This document shows positions 1-9,142 of a stretch of 64,000 bases of DNA, one piece after another. The first letter of the stretch is position 1. The number at the start of each line of letters is the position of its first letter. This DNA is from Halobaculum sp. MBLA0143 (GTDB lineage: Archaea; Halobacteriota; Halobacteria; Halobacteriales; Haloferacaceae), in contig NZ_JBGKAC010000001.1 in NCBI RefSeq assembly GCF_041361465.1, positions 806,001 through 870,000 of the forward strand, written 5' to 3'. The translations under genes were made by a program, and so were the position numbers. Below the pieces are notes generated by a model. It was not told where the DNA came from. It searched no databases and worked only from the letters and a program-made list of their open reading frames with translations.

Positions 1-638
1 AACGTGCGGTCGGCGGCCGCGGGTGTGGTCGCCGCCGCCGCCAGCAGCCGAGCCACGTCCGCCCGCGACACCGTCCCCCACAGCTTCGCCCCGGGGTCGG
101 CGACGGTGACATCGTCCGTCCGCGGACTGCCCGTGAGCACGCCCGGTCGGAGAATCGTGTGACGCACGTCCGCGTCCCGGAGCGCAGCCTCCGCGTCCGC
201 CTTCGCGGCTTGGACCGGGCCGATGGCGGCCTCGAACACGGCCGCCAACGGACTCGCCGGCTCGTCGCCGACACCCAGCGCCGACTCCAGGACGACGGTG
301 TCGACGTCGGTCGCCTCTGCGGCCGCGACGAGCGTCCGGTTCCCCTCCCCGTCGACGTACGGCCCGCCGGCGTGGACCTGCGTCGCGGCGGTGCCGACCG
401 TGGAGAAGACGGCGTCGACGCCCGCCAGCGCCATCTCCAACCCGTCCGGGTCGAGTAGGTCGTCGACGAACACCTCGTCTGCGCCGAGCGCGTGCAACGA
501 CTCCCCGTTCGCCGAGTCGCGGGTGAGCGTGACCAGCGTCTCCACCCGGGGGGCGAGCAGTTCCGTCAGGGCGCGTCCGGTCGCCCCGGTCGCCCCGGCG
601 ACGAACGCGGTGTCGAGCCGTGTCGTCTGGTCTGTCAC
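1..638 (-). CDS. NAD(P)-binding SDR/NmrA-like protein, 3' end cut off by window
   Basis: Reads leftward from a GTG at 636-638 and runs off the left edge after about 212 residues. The N-terminus holds a Rossmann fold with the glycine-rich loop GATGATGR at about residues 15-22. Further on come a conserved F-S-T-V-G after the fourth strand and the motif ILRPGVLTG, typical of atypical (NmrA/UbiE-oxidoreductase-like) SDR proteins that bind NAD(P)H. The classical YxxxK pair is not obvious, which fits the atypical group. Substrate cannot be told. It diverges from the gene at 735 across about 97 bp. Confidence 0.75.
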   Translation of the reverse strand, partial: MTDQTTRLDTAFVAGATGATGRALTELLAPRVETLVTLTRDSANGESLHALGADEVFVDDLLDPDGLEMALAGVDAVFSTVGTAATQVHAGGPYVDGEGNRTLVAAAEATDVDTVVLESALGVGDEPASPLAAVFEAAIGPVQAAKADAEAALRDADVRHTILRPGVLTGSPRTDDVTVADPGAKLWGTVSRADVARLLAAAATTPAAADRT

Positions 639-734
639 GGCCCCGTCTCGGGGGCCCGCGCCCGTGAAGGGTCCGGTCCGTCACGGGGGCTCGGGCACCG
701 ACGGTCACAAGCCCACCGCGCCCCTCGACGGAGT

Positions 735-1400
735 ATGGTGCGACGGTCCGGGCGCTTCCGCGTCTACCGCGTCGTGGAGTCGGTGCCACACTACAACCTC
801 CAACGGGTCGACGAGCCCCGGCTGTACACCGTCTACAGCTCCGGCTACGACCCGGACCGGCAGGCGGCCGTCGACGACCTCCGGACGGGAACGCTCGTGG
901 ACGCGACGCTGACGGGCGACCCGGACGACGAGACGGAGCCGTGGCGGCTGGCGGCCGTCGAGCACGACGAGGCGGCCAGCGTCGAGACGGCGTTCGCCGT
1001 CGACGTCGACCCACCGGCGGTCGCCGTCGACGCCTGGGGGTCCGAGCCCGGGGCGACTGAGCCGATCTGTCGGACGCTGACGGAGGACGGGGAGCCGGTC
1101 GGCGCCTGTTGTGTCCAGCCCCGCGAGCCGTTGCCCAACGACGCGTTCGTCCCGAACGTGCTGACGGGGCTGCTCCCGTTGGAGTCGGAGCTGACGGCCG
1201 TCCCCGGCGTCGACGAACCGGCCGCGGAGGCGGTGTTTCTCGACCCGGACCCGCCGTCGGCGACGAGCTACGACGCCCCGTTCGGGGTGCTGTTGTTGTT
1301 CACCGCGGCCGCGACGGAACTGCCCGACCGGTTCCGGGAACGGTACGACCTCCCGCGCGGGAGCGACACTCGGCCGGCGTTCGACCCGTACGCGCCCTGA
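735..1400 (+). CDS. conserved haloarchaeal protein of unknown function
   Basis: A 221-residue acidic soluble protein with no signal peptide or membrane segment. The ATG at 735 is preferred because upstream in-frame sequence is arginine-rich and unlike the rest. Recognisable features are an N-terminal GRFRVYRVV strand, a segment VYSSGYDP near residue 35, and a C-terminal LLLFTAAATELPDRFRERYD helix. From memory it resembles the haloarchaeal DUF6663 group, which is unverified. No catalytic motif is visible. Confidence 0.7.
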   Translation: MVRRSGRFRVYRVVESVPHYNLQRVDEPRLYTVYSSGYDPDRQAAVDDLRTGTLVDATLTGDPDDETEPWRLAAVEHDEAASVETAFAVDVDPPAVAVDAWGSEPGATEPICRTLTEDGEPVGACCVQPREPLPNDAFVPNVLTGLLPLESELTAVPGVDEPAAEAVFLDPDPPSATSYDAPFGVLLLFTAAATELPDRFRERYDLPRGSDTRPAFDPYAP

Positions 1401-1415
1401 CCCGCGTTTCGACCG

Positions 1416-1424
1416 ACTTATTCC
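1416..1424 (+). promoter_or_regulatory. TATA box of the CopD-like gene
   Basis: The A+T element ACTTATTCC stands about 27 bp before the ATG at 1447. That is the spacing expected for an archaeal TATA box driving a leaderless transcript. Confidence 0.5.
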
Positions 1425-1446
1425 CGCGACGACACACCCCAACGGC

Positions 1447-1905
1447 ATGAGCATCACGACGACGGTCGCGTACGCGCTCCACACGGTGTTCGCAGGGGTG
1501 TGGACCGGCGCGGTCGTGTTCACGACGTGGAAGCTCCTGCCGTTGGCGGCCGACAGCGACCTCTCGCCGGCCGTGCTCCGAGGAGCCGCCGGCGGGCTGT
1601 CGGTGTTCTCGCGGACGAGCGCGGTGGTGTTGCCGGCGACGGGGTTGTGGATGATCTGGACGCAGTACGGCGGGCTCTCCGGGCTGACCGTCCCGCCGCG
1701 GGGCCACGCCGTCCTGACGATGGTCGTCCTCTGGCTCCTGATGACCGGGATGACGGAGGCGGGCGCGGCGCGCATCCGCGAGGCGGCGGACGCGGGGAAG
1801 GTGCGGACCGCGGCCCGCGAGTCCGGGCGGTTCCTGAAGGCCGCGAGCGCAGCCGGCGTCGTCACCCTCCTCCTCGGCGGCTACCTCGCGGCGCCGCCGC
1901 TGTAA
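1447..1905 (+). CDS. CopD-like four-helix membrane protein
   Basis: 152 residues with four predicted membrane helices (about 5-25, 45-75, 85-105, 130-150). The first helix contains ALHTVFAGVWTGAVVF, with the His-Gly/Trp pattern seen in CopD and related copper-resistance or haem-linked membrane domains. The C-terminal pair is separated by a basic cytoplasmic loop. Function as a copper or haem membrane protein is inferred from this resemblance only. A TATA box lies 27 bp upstream, so the transcript should start at the ATG. Confidence 0.65.
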   Translation: MSITTTVAYALHTVFAGVWTGAVVFTTWKLLPLAADSDLSPAVLRGAAGGLSVFSRTSAVVLPATGLWMIWTQYGGLSGLTVPPRGHAVLTMVVLWLLMTGMTEAGAARIREAADAGKVRTAARESGRFLKAASAAGVVTLLLGGYLAAPPL

Positions 1906-1947
1906 CTCGTCGCCACGTTCACCACGGGGGGGCGCGAACGCCCGGCC

Positions 1948-2619
1948 GTGATCGACGGCGACCAGACGGTAGACGAGAGTCTGGTGCGGTTCGTGCGGGC
2001 GACCGGACCGGACCACACGGACGTGCAAGCCGAGATGGCGGCCCACGCCGAGGCGGAGTCGTTCCCGAACGTCGGCCGCGGAGCGGGGGCCGTGTTGCAG
2101 TTACTGGCCCGGCTCGCGGACGCCGAGACCGTCTTCGAGTTCGGCTCCGGCTTCGGCTACTCCGCCTCCTGGTTCCTCCGGGGCGGCGCGGGCCGGGTCG
2201 TCCTGACGGAGTTCGACGAGGACGAACTCGCGCTCGGTCGGGAGTTCCTGACGGACGCCGGCCTGGCCGAGCGGTGTGTGTTCGAGTCGGGCGACGCGAT
2301 GGAGACGGTGGAACGCTACGGCGGGCCGTTCGACGTCGTGCTCGTCGACCACCAGAAGTCGCGGTACCCCGAGGCGTTCGAGGCGGTGCGGCGGAAGCTG
2401 TCGCCCGGCGGCGTGATCGTCGCCGACAACGTCACCCGCGGCCCGGCGTCGTTCTCGGCCGTGCTCGACCACCTGGAGTCGGGCGAGCCGCTACCGGCCG
2501 ACGACGACCAGACGGCCGGGACCGCCGAGTACCTCGACCGCGTGCGGACGGCCGACGAGTTCGACACGGCCGTGCTCCCGGTCGGCTCCGGGCTGTCCGT
2601 CTCCGTGAAACGGCGGTGA
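1948..2619 (+). CDS. class I SAM-dependent O-methyltransferase
   Basis: 223 residues from a GTG. The SAM site is clear: FEFGSGFGYSA (motif I, about residue 61) and an acidic T-E-F-D-E after the second strand. DVVLVDH and a later VIVADN mark the acidic metal/substrate region of the O-methyltransferase family 3 (catechol-OMT-like). The substrate is unknown. The gene lies between a CopD-like protein and an MFS carrier on the same strand with short gaps, so co-transcription is plausible. Confidence 0.8.
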   Translation: MIDGDQTVDESLVRFVRATGPDHTDVQAEMAAHAEAESFPNVGRGAGAVLQLLARLADAETVFEFGSGFGYSASWFLRGGAGRVVLTEFDEDELALGREFLTDAGLAERCVFESGDAMETVERYGGPFDVVLVDHQKSRYPEAFEAVRRKLSPGGVIVADNVTRGPASFSAVLDHLESGEPLPADDDQTAGTAEYLDRVRTADEFDTAVLPVGSGLSVSVKRR

Positions 2620-2668
2620 CGGCGGTCGATTTCGACACACACTTTCCAGGGGTTCCCGGAGTCACGGT

Positions 2669-3946
2669 GTGACAGACGAGGAGACGCGATCTGACGAGGG
2701 GTCGCCGGGTCGGAGCCAGTTTTGGGCGCTGTACCTCGCTCGCTTCTCCGCGGGCTACGGGCTCGTCACGCTCCTGACGCTCCTGCCGAAGTTCGCAAAC
2801 ACGCTGGACGCCGGCGGCGAGACGATCGGACTGTTCTACACCGGGTTCACCGTCGCCCAGACGCTGGCGGTCGTGCCCCTGGCGTGGGCCGGCGACCGCG
2901 GCGACAAGCGGACGATCCTGTTGGGCTGTCTCGGGCTCGGCGTCGCCACGTACGCGCTGTTCGGGTTCGTCGGCTCGGCCGCGGGGCTGATCGCCGTCCG
3001 AGCGCTCCAGGGCGTCGTCGCAACCGGAATGGGGCTCATGACGTTGTCGCTCGTCGGCGAGCTTGCGACCGCCGACACGCGAGCGAATCGGATCGGGCGA
3101 GCGAACGCGGCGCGGTTCCTGGCGTCCATCGGCGGCGGGCTGTCGGCCGGCTGGCTGTACGACACCTTCGACGGGTTCGAGGCCGTGTTCGGGGTGACGA
3201 CCGCCCTGTTCGTCGTGACGCTCGTCGCGGTCGCGGCGGTGTTGTCCCGAGACGAGACGACGATTCCGGGGTTCCCGTTCCGCGACCTGGCGGTCAACCG
3301 CCGGATCGTCACCCTGACGAGCTTCCGGGCGCAGTACGCCGTCGCGGTGACGCTCGTCCGGTCGTGGGTGCCGTTGTTCGCGGGCGTCGTCGCCGCCAAG
3401 GGTGGACTGGGCTACCCCGCCTTCGCCGTCTCCGTGATCGTCGTCTCGGAGAAGTTCACGAACATGCTGTGTCAGCCGCTGACCGGCCGGCTGTCGGACC
3501 GCAACGGCCGGTCGTTGTTCGTGTTCGCCGGCGGCGGCGCCTACGGACTGGTCGCGCTCGCGGTGCCGTTCACGCCGGCGCTGGGCCAGGTCCTGGGAGC
3601 ACCCGCGAGCCTGCCGGGCGTCGGCGAGGTGTCGGCCGCGTTCCTCCCGCTCGTCGGGCTGAACGCGACGCTCGGCGTCGCAGACAGCTTCCGCGAGCCG
3701 GCGAGCATGGCGTTGTTCGCCGACGAGGGGTCCGACGGCGACGGCGTCGCCTCCAGTTTCGGGATCAGAGAACTCGTCTGGCGCCCGGGGTCCGTGCTCG
3801 CGCCGGTCGCTGGCGGGTGGCTGATGGGCAACGTCGGGATGGACGTGGTCTTCTTCCTCGGCGGGGCGGCAGCGGTCGCGGGTGCGGTGACGTTCGCCGT
3901 CGTCCTCCGGCGGTTCCACGGCGCCGGCGCCCTCCGGGAGTGGTAG
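2669..3946 (+). CDS. major facilitator superfamily transporter
   Basis: 425 residues from a GTG, with about 12 hydrophobic helices in two halves. The loop between helices 2 and 3 carries GDRGDKRTIL, the MFS signature loop (GxxxDRxGRR-like). A matching loop RLSDRNGRS follows helix 8. The N-terminus is short and hydrophilic. The carrier is likely an exporter of small molecules, with unknown substrate. Its end almost touches the stop of the convergent METTL5-like gene at 3947. Confidence 0.85.
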   Translation: MTDEETRSDEGSPGRSQFWALYLARFSAGYGLVTLLTLLPKFANTLDAGGETIGLFYTGFTVAQTLAVVPLAWAGDRGDKRTILLGCLGLGVATYALFGFVGSAAGLIAVRALQGVVATGMGLMTLSLVGELATADTRANRIGRANAARFLASIGGGLSAGWLYDTFDGFEAVFGVTTALFVVTLVAVAAVLSRDETTIPGFPFRDLAVNRRIVTLTSFRAQYAVAVTLVRSWVPLFAGVVAAKGGLGYPAFAVSVIVVSEKFTNMLCQPLTGRLSDRNGRSLFVFAGGGAYGLVALAVPFTPALGQVLGAPASLPGVGEVSAAFLPLVGLNATLGVADSFREPASMALFADEGSDGDGVASSFGIRELVWRPGSVLAPVAGGWLMGNVGMDVVFFLGGAAAVAGAVTFAVVLRRFHGAGALREW

Positions 3947-4576
3947 CTACCACTCAGTCCGGAACACCTGGGTCTGGATCGTCCGACGGTCGTCCGTGTG
4001 GTGCTCGAACTGCCGGGCGACCGGGAACGCGACGGCGTACGCGTCCGTCACGGTCGCACCGGCGTCGGCGGCGAACGACTCCACGAACCCGCGGCTGCCG
4101 TCGTTGTGGACGGTGTAGGAGACGACCGGAACCCGTTCGGCCAGGGCGGCGACGGCCGAGAGGAACCGCCGGTCGGCGTGTTCGTTGGTCGTCTGCGCGC
4201 CGAACGGAGGGTTCGACACGACGGTGACGGGGCCGCGGGGGCGGACTGGGGGCCGAGTCGCGTCCCCGCGGACCCACGCGACGGGGACGGGTGGCTCGAC
4301 ACGACGCTCGTTGTGCCGAGCAGTCACGAGCGGCGCGGGGTCGCGCTCGACGGCGACGACCCGGGCGGGTTCGTAGAGAGCGGCCGCGAGCGCGAGACTG
4401 CCCGTGCCGGCGCCCAAGTCGACGACGGTCGCGTCCGCGAGATCACCCCGGACGGCCGCGACGTGGAGGAGGTGGGCGGCGACGTCGGCTGGTGTCGGGT
4501 ACTGTTCGAGGGCCGGATCGGGGTCGCGGAACCCCTCGACGGCCGCGAGTCGGTGCTCGACGGCCCGCTTGTGCAC
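3947..4576 (-). CDS. METTL5-type RNA/DNA N6-adenine methyltransferase
   Basis: 209 residues from a GTG at 4574-4576. It contains LEQYPTP near residue 23, motif I VVDLGAGTGSLALAA and the catalytic motif SNPPFGAQ, the NPPF tetrad of N6-adenine methyltransferases. The downstream THNDGS...FV region matches the archaeal METTL5 group, whose human member modifies 18S rRNA. It starts one base beyond the stop of the 134-residue gene to its right, so the two probably form an operon. Confidence 0.85.
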   Translation of the reverse strand: MHKRAVEHRLAAVEGFRDPDPALEQYPTPADVAAHLLHVAAVRGDLADATVVDLGAGTGSLALAAALYEPARVVAVERDPAPLVTARHNERRVEPPVPVAWVRGDATRPPVRPRGPVTVVSNPPFGAQTTNEHADRRFLSAVAALAERVPVVSYTVHNDGSRGFVESFAADAGATVTDAYAVAFPVARQFEHHTDDRRTIQTQVFRTEW

Positions 4577-4577
4577 G

Positions 4578-4982
4578 TCAGAGGCTCACGGGACCGTCGA
4601 GGGTGAGCGTTACGCCTTCGCGTTCCGCGCGTTCCGCCAGCGCCGCCAGCGCCCGCCGGGCGGCGGACTCGTCGGCGACCGTCGTCACCTCGACCGCGAG
4701 CCGGCCGGCACCCAGGAACGACGCTGCCCGGACGAACTCTCGGAGCCGGTCCGTCTCCCGCTGGGCCGGCAGCGTGCCGGTCTCCTCGAAGCTCGCCTCC
4801 GCCCGCAGCGTCGCCGGCTGGGAGCCCGAGGCCGCGAGTTCCGTCTTCAGCTCCCGGAGGTACTCCGGGGCCGTCGACTCCAGCGTCGCTGCCGTCAGCT
4901 CCACCGACTCCACGTCTGCCGGCCGACTCGCCGCCACCGCCCGGTCCACGTCGGACCGCACCGCGCCCGTGCTCGTACTCAT
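4578..4982 (-). CDS. conserved acidic haloarchaeal protein, unknown function
   Basis: 134 residues. The ATG at 4980-4982 is chosen over an in-frame one 30 bp upstream because the extra residues (MYYQFVCVG) come from AT-rich promoter-like DNA. The protein is a single alpha/beta-looking domain with regular helices (LREFVRAASFLGAGR, AARRALAALAERAEREG) and no cysteines. It is followed immediately by the METTL5-like gene, suggesting a linked role in RNA modification, which is inference only. Confidence 0.65.
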   Translation of the reverse strand: MSTSTGAVRSDVDRAVAASRPADVESVELTAATLESTAPEYLRELKTELAASGSQPATLRAEASFEETGTLPAQRETDRLREFVRAASFLGAGRLAVEVTTVADESAARRALAALAERAEREGVTLTLDGPVSL

Positions 4983-5262
4983 GCTACCCACACATACAAA
5001 CTGGTAATACAAAAACCTTCTTCAATGCATAGCAGTAATCTCTGTTGCCCCGGACCCATCGTTGCCTAGCGGAGGACACGAAACCACGAGGTGGTACGAC
5101 GGACCGGGAGAACCCGCAGAAAACGGGCAGTAACGCCACAATTAAACCGAAAATCGGTTCGTTATCGTATCTAATACTAACGGAGCGTGGCCGGGGGAGA
5201 CGACGGGGAATCGCAAGACGACGGCCGTCTCTCTCGGGTGACCCCGCCGAATGGCCGACAGG
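4983..5262. other. intergenic region with inverted repeat
   Basis: About 280 bp between two divergent genes, markedly richer in A+T than its surroundings. An inverted repeat AACCGA-AAA-TCGGTT lies at 5145-5159, followed by AT-rich sequence (5160-5180, TATCGTATCTAATACTAACG). No convincing reading frame is seen. It may hold regulatory sites for TFB or for the leftward operon. Confidence 0.4.
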
Positions 5263-5271
5263 CTTATATAT
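5263..5271 (+). promoter_or_regulatory. TATA box of the tfb gene
   Basis: The sequence CTTATATAT is a strong archaeal TATA element about 28 bp before the ATG at 5295. The transcript should start at the A-rich stretch just before the ATG, giving a leader of zero to a few bases. Confidence 0.75.
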
Positions 5272-5294
5272 GGGCGTGTCCAGAAACCTTAATA

Positions 5295-6251
5295 ATGGAA
5301 GGCCCGAGCCGACAGCGGACGCGAGAGGCCGAGACGGAAGAAGAGGAGTCCGACGAGGCCGTCGAGTGCCCGGAGTGTGGGTCGGACGACGTGGTCATGG
5401 ACGCAGACCAAGGGGAGCTAGTCTGTGACGACTGCGGGCTGGTGTTGGACGAACGGCAGATCGACCGCGGGCCGGAGTGGCGGGCGTTCAACCACTCCGA
5501 GCGGCAGTCGAAGTCTCGGGTCGGAGCGCCGGTGACGGAGACGATGCACGACAAGGGGCTGACGACCACCATCGACTGGAAGGACAAAGACGCCTACGGG
5601 CGGTCGCTCTCCTCCGAGAAACGCTCCCAGATGCACCGTCTCCGGAAGTGGCAGGAACGCATTCGGACGAAGGACGCCGGCGAACGCAACCTCCAGTTCG
5701 CACTGTCGGAGGTCGACCGGATGGCCTCCGCGCTCGGCGTCCCCCGGTCCGTCCGCGAGGTCGCCTCGGTGATCTACCGTCGAGCGCTCAAGGAGGACCT
5801 CATCCGCGGTCGCTCCATCGAGGGTGTCGCCACCGCGGCGCTGTACGCCGCCTGCCGACAGGAGGGTATCCCCCGCTCGCTCGACGAGGTGGCGGAGGTA
5901 TCACGCGTCGAACAGAAGGAGATCGGCCGAACGTACCGGTACATCTCCCAGGAACTGGGCTTGGAGCTGAAGCCGGTCGACCCCAAGCAGTTCGTCCCAC
6001 GGTTCGCCTCCGCGCTCGGACTCTCCGAGGAGACACAGGCGAAGGCAACGGAGATCATCGACGTGTCCGCAGAGCAGGGCCTGCTGTCCGGGAAGTCACC
6101 CACCGGCTTCGCGGCCGCGGCCATCTACGCCGCGTCGCTGCTGTGCAACGAGAAGAAGACCCAACGCGAGGTCGCCGAGGTAGCCCAGGTGACGGAAGTC
6201 ACCATCCGAAACCGGTACCAGGAGCAGATCGAGGCGATGGGGTTCCGTTAG
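5295..6251 (+). CDS. tfb: transcription initiation factor IIB (TFB)
   Basis: 318 residues, full length for archaeal TFB. The N-terminal zinc ribbon uses C25, C28, C44 and C47. The B-reader/linker follows ([19 protein letters not shown]). Two cyclin-like repeats span about 115-205 and 210-310 and contact the TBP-TATA complex and the BRE. Haloarchaea usually have several TFBs, so which copy this is cannot be decided. The stop TAG at 6249-6251 overlaps the TAA of the convergent Agl23 gene. Confidence 0.95.
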   Translation: MEGPSRQRTREAETEEEESDEAVECPECGSDDVVMDADQGELVCDDCGLVLDERQIDRGPEWRAFNHSERQSKSRVGAPVTETMHDKGLTTTIDWKDKDAYGRSLSSEKRSQMHRLRKWQERIRTKDAGERNLQFALSEVDRMASALGVPRSVREVASVIYRRALKEDLIRGRSIEGVATAALYAACRQEGIPRSLDEVAEVSRVEQKEIGRTYRYISQELGLELKPVDPKQFVPRFASALGLSEETQAKATEIIDVSAEQGLLSGKSPTGFAAAAIYAASLLCNEKKTQREVAEVAQVTEVTIRNRYQEQIEAMGFR

Positions 6252-7900
6252 CGCCTGACGAACACGGTCACTTTTCTGGAGTGGAGCCCCAGTCGGAGCT
6301 CCCGTCGCTCGTAGTCGCCCGACAGCCGATTGCGGACGGCGCCGGCGTACCGCGGTGTCGTCACCACGACCGGGACGGTCCCGGCGTCGCGTGGCACGTA
6401 CGAGACGTTGAACGCGGAGCCCGTCTCGGCGTCTGCCCGTTCGAAGTACCACTGGAGCGGGAGTCGGTTCCCCCACCGTATCCGGTCGAACCCGGTGATC
6501 GGCGGCCGGTCGTACTCCTCGCGGGTGTCGAACCGTGGGGCGACGTACAACACGTCCAGCCCGGTGTCGTTCTCCGTCGCCCGCTCGACGGCCGGCAGCA
6601 GTTCCCCGGGGTCGTCTGCCGGCTGGGCGTACTGTGCGAACGGCGAGCCGCGCTCCGGCGCGGCGTAGGCCCCGGCGACGGGCGCCCCGCCGGCCGCGAC
6701 GGCCGCGAGCACGACCGCCGTCGCCAGCGCCACCCGGGCGGGTGTGTCCCCGCTCGTCCGCCGACGCAGGAGGCTCCAGCCCCGCGCGACGCCGACGGCC
6801 GCCGGCAGCGCGGCCAACGGCAGCAGGTGGACGATCACCCAGGGGTGTGGCTCGGGGGCGGCGATCGCCAGGACGAACACACCCCACAGCGTCGCGTAGC
6901 CGCCGAACGCGACGAGCGACCGGCTGTCCGCGCGGTAGCGCTCCGAGAAGAACCCGACGAGTCCGGCCACGAGCGTCGCCGGAGCGACGCGCACGGCCGT
7001 CTCCACGAGCGGGAACGCGTACTCCAGCAGCCCGTGGCGCCCGGCGGTGCGGGGTTGGAGTCGGTAGACGACACGGTAGCTCCAGAACTCCCGGAGCGCG
7101 CCCTCAAAGGCGGCGTCCGCGACCGCGAACACCCGGGTCGGGTCGTACAGCCCGGGCGCCAACCCGGGTGTCCGCGGCGCGAACAGAAAGAACCACACGC
7201 CCAAGAAGACGAACGTGGCGCGCGCCAGCGGGGTGGCGTGGGGCGCCAGCCGTTCGTGCGGCGCCGGTCGGTCGTCGCCGCCGAGCAACGCCGCTCGGGC
7301 ACGCCCCGGCACGCCACGGATCCGCGCCTCGTCGACGGTGAACAGGGCGGCGACGAGCCAGACGATCGGGTAGGCGAACGCGAACCCGGAGGCGCCCACG
7401 GCAGCCGCCAGCGCTCCCGCGGCGACGTACAGACCACGGCGGTCGCCGTGGTGGCGGTACCGGGTCACGCCGCCGAGCACGGCCAGTCCGAAGACGGCCG
7501 CCGGCACGTCACCTCGGAGGAACCGGGAGTAGTAGAGTCCCAGCGGCTGGACGGCGAGTAGCCCGGCCAGCGCGACCGTCTCGCGGTCGTCGAACGGGCC
7601 ACGGAACGACAGCGCCACCAGCGGAGCGAGTCCGCCGACGAGCGCCACCGGCGCCCGGGCGACGGCGTCGGAGACGCCCGCCAGCTCGAACGCCCACCGG
7701 GCGGCGACGTAGACGAACGGGCCGCCCGCGACGGGTCGGTAGTCGTACGCTCCGGTCTCGAAGAATCGCAGCGCCCAGTAGCCGACCCGCCCCTCCGACC
7801 AGTGGAACGGGCGACCACCGAGCGCGACGAACCGCGCGACGAGCGCCAGGAGTGTCACCCCGAAGACGGCGACGACGACGCGGTCGCGTCGCTGTGACAT
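6248..7900 (-). CDS. agl23: flippase activity-associated protein Agl23 (membrane glycosyltransferase)
   Basis: 550 residues from the ATG at 7898-7900. The architecture is that of a GT-C enzyme with about 10-12 membrane helices and a C-terminal extracellular domain ending FVRR. A luminal loop after helix 1 carries the acidic motif [19 protein letters not shown], the usual site of the catalytic acid. The family is found across haloarchaea and is linked to handling of dolichol-phosphate-linked sugars in N-glycosylation. The exact reaction is not known. Confidence 0.8.
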   Translation of the reverse strand: MSQRRDRVVVAVFGVTLLALVARFVALGGRPFHWSEGRVGYWALRFFETGAYDYRPVAGGPFVYVAARWAFELAGVSDAVARAPVALVGGLAPLVALSFRGPFDDRETVALAGLLAVQPLGLYYSRFLRGDVPAAVFGLAVLGGVTRYRHHGDRRGLYVAAGALAAAVGASGFAFAYPIVWLVAALFTVDEARIRGVPGRARAALLGGDDRPAPHERLAPHATPLARATFVFLGVWFFLFAPRTPGLAPGLYDPTRVFAVADAAFEGALREFWSYRVVYRLQPRTAGRHGLLEYAFPLVETAVRVAPATLVAGLVGFFSERYRADSRSLVAFGGYATLWGVFVLAIAAPEPHPWVIVHLLPLAALPAAVGVARGWSLLRRRTSGDTPARVALATAVVLAAVAAGGAPVAGAYAAPERGSPFAQYAQPADDPGELLPAVERATENDTGLDVLYVAPRFDTREEYDRPPITGFDRIRWGNRLPLQWYFERADAETGSAFNVSYVPRDAGTVPVVVTTPRYAGAVRNRLSGDYERRELRLGLHSRKVTVFVRR

Positions 7901-8011
7901 ACCCTGGCGTGTCGTGGCCGCGAGTATGTGTCTTCCGGGTTCGTCACGGGCGAGGACGGGCCGACGGTCGGCTTCCGAACCCTCTTGAAGTCGGCTCCCG
8001 AGAGGCACGAC

Positions 8012-8815
8012 GTGACAGCGTTCACACTCCCATCACCCGGACTGGGAACGTCCGGCAACGACGAGTTCGAGCGGTGTGCCGAGACGGTTGCGACGGCGCT
8101 CGACGCCGGCTACCGCCACGTCGACACGGCACAGATGTACGACAACGAGGCGGCCGTCGGTGCCGGGATCGAGCGTGCGGACGTTCCGCGCGAGGAGGTG
8201 GTCGTCGCCACGAAGATCCACCCGGACAACCTCTCGTACGAGGCGACGAGACGCACCGCGCGGGAGTCGTTGGACCGACTCGGGCTCGACCGCGTCGACC
8301 TCCTGTACGTCCACTGGCCCATCTCCGCGTACGACCCCGCGGAGACGCTCCCGGCGTTCCAGGAGCTGGTAGACGAGGGGGTGACGGACCACGTCGCCGT
8401 CTCCAACTTCGATCGGGAGCTGTTCGAGACTGCCGCCGACCGGCTGGACGCCCCGATCGTCGCCAATCAGGTGGAGTGTCACCCGTTGCTCCCACAGGAC
8501 GACCTCCGGGCGCTGGCCCGCGACCACGGTCACCACCTCGTCGCCTACTCCCCGTTGGCGGGCGGAGAGATCCTGGACGATCCGTTGCTGTCGGAGATTG
8601 CGACCGAACACGACACGACGACCGCCGCCGTCTGTCTCGCCTGGGCGGCGTCGAAAGACAGCGTCGTACCGATCCCGAAGGGGGAGGGTGACCACGTCCG
8701 TGCCAACTACGAAGCCCGAAGCCTGGAGCTGTCCGACGACGCGCTCGCCCGGATCGACGGCTACGACGAACGGCTGCGGGTGGTCGATCCGGCGCCGGCG
8801 CCGTGGAACGAGTAG
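8012..8815 (+). CDS. aldo/keto reductase
   Basis: 267 residues from a GTG at 8012; an earlier in-frame ATG at 7928 would add a poorly conserved tail. The AKR catalytic tetrad is visible as D and Y in DTAQMYDNE, K in ATKIHPDN and H in YVHWP. NADPH-binding residues follow in YSPLAGGE and the VPIPKG segment near the C-terminus. It likely reduces small aldehydes or ketones in the cytoplasm. It stands alone, with about 110 bp upstream and 330 bp downstream free of clear genes. Confidence 0.85.
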   Translation: MTAFTLPSPGLGTSGNDEFERCAETVATALDAGYRHVDTAQMYDNEAAVGAGIERADVPREEVVVATKIHPDNLSYEATRRTARESLDRLGLDRVDLLYVHWPISAYDPAETLPAFQELVDEGVTDHVAVSNFDRELFETAADRLDAPIVANQVECHPLLPQDDLRALARDHGHHLVAYSPLAGGEILDDPLLSEIATEHDTTTAAVCLAWAASKDSVVPIPKGEGDHVRANYEARSLELSDDALARIDGYDERLRVVDPAPAPWNE

Positions 8816-9142
8816 ACGCGACTGTTGGAGGCCGTTCTCTACCAGAACAATATTACTCAACTACAACTATCGCGTTACGTGGGGGTCCTCTCGGCGGTCG
8901 AGTCTCGGTGTCGGTCGTGGTGATACGCCACTGGACGGCGTCCTCGCTCGGCGAACTGTCGGTGCTGCCGACGCTGTCAGCGGGACAGCGTCGCTGAGAG
9001 TCGACACGAACGAGATCAGCCCTTCGACGGTCCGCTCCGTGGAACTGTCTTCGTACACCCGCTCGACACCCGCGCCGGCGACGGACACGGCGCGGACGCC
9101 GTCTCACCGCATTTCAAGACACGACCCGCCGTAGCGTCGCGC
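8816..9142. other. intergenic region, possible small leftward ORF
   Basis: About 327 bp. The start is AT-rich (ACAATATTACTCAACTACAA near 8847). A leftward frame at 8867-9088 could encode 73 residues with a fairly normal acidic N-terminal half (VYEDSSTERTVEGLISF) but an arginine/proline-rich C-terminus. I do not call it a gene. A TATA-like CATTTCAAG at 9111-9119 is about 28 bp before the AhpD-like start. Confidence 0.3.

Noticed and set aside
8867-9088. Possible 73-residue leftward gene
   Set aside because: Only the first half looks protein-like; the second half is Arg/Pro-rich and no clear start signal exists.
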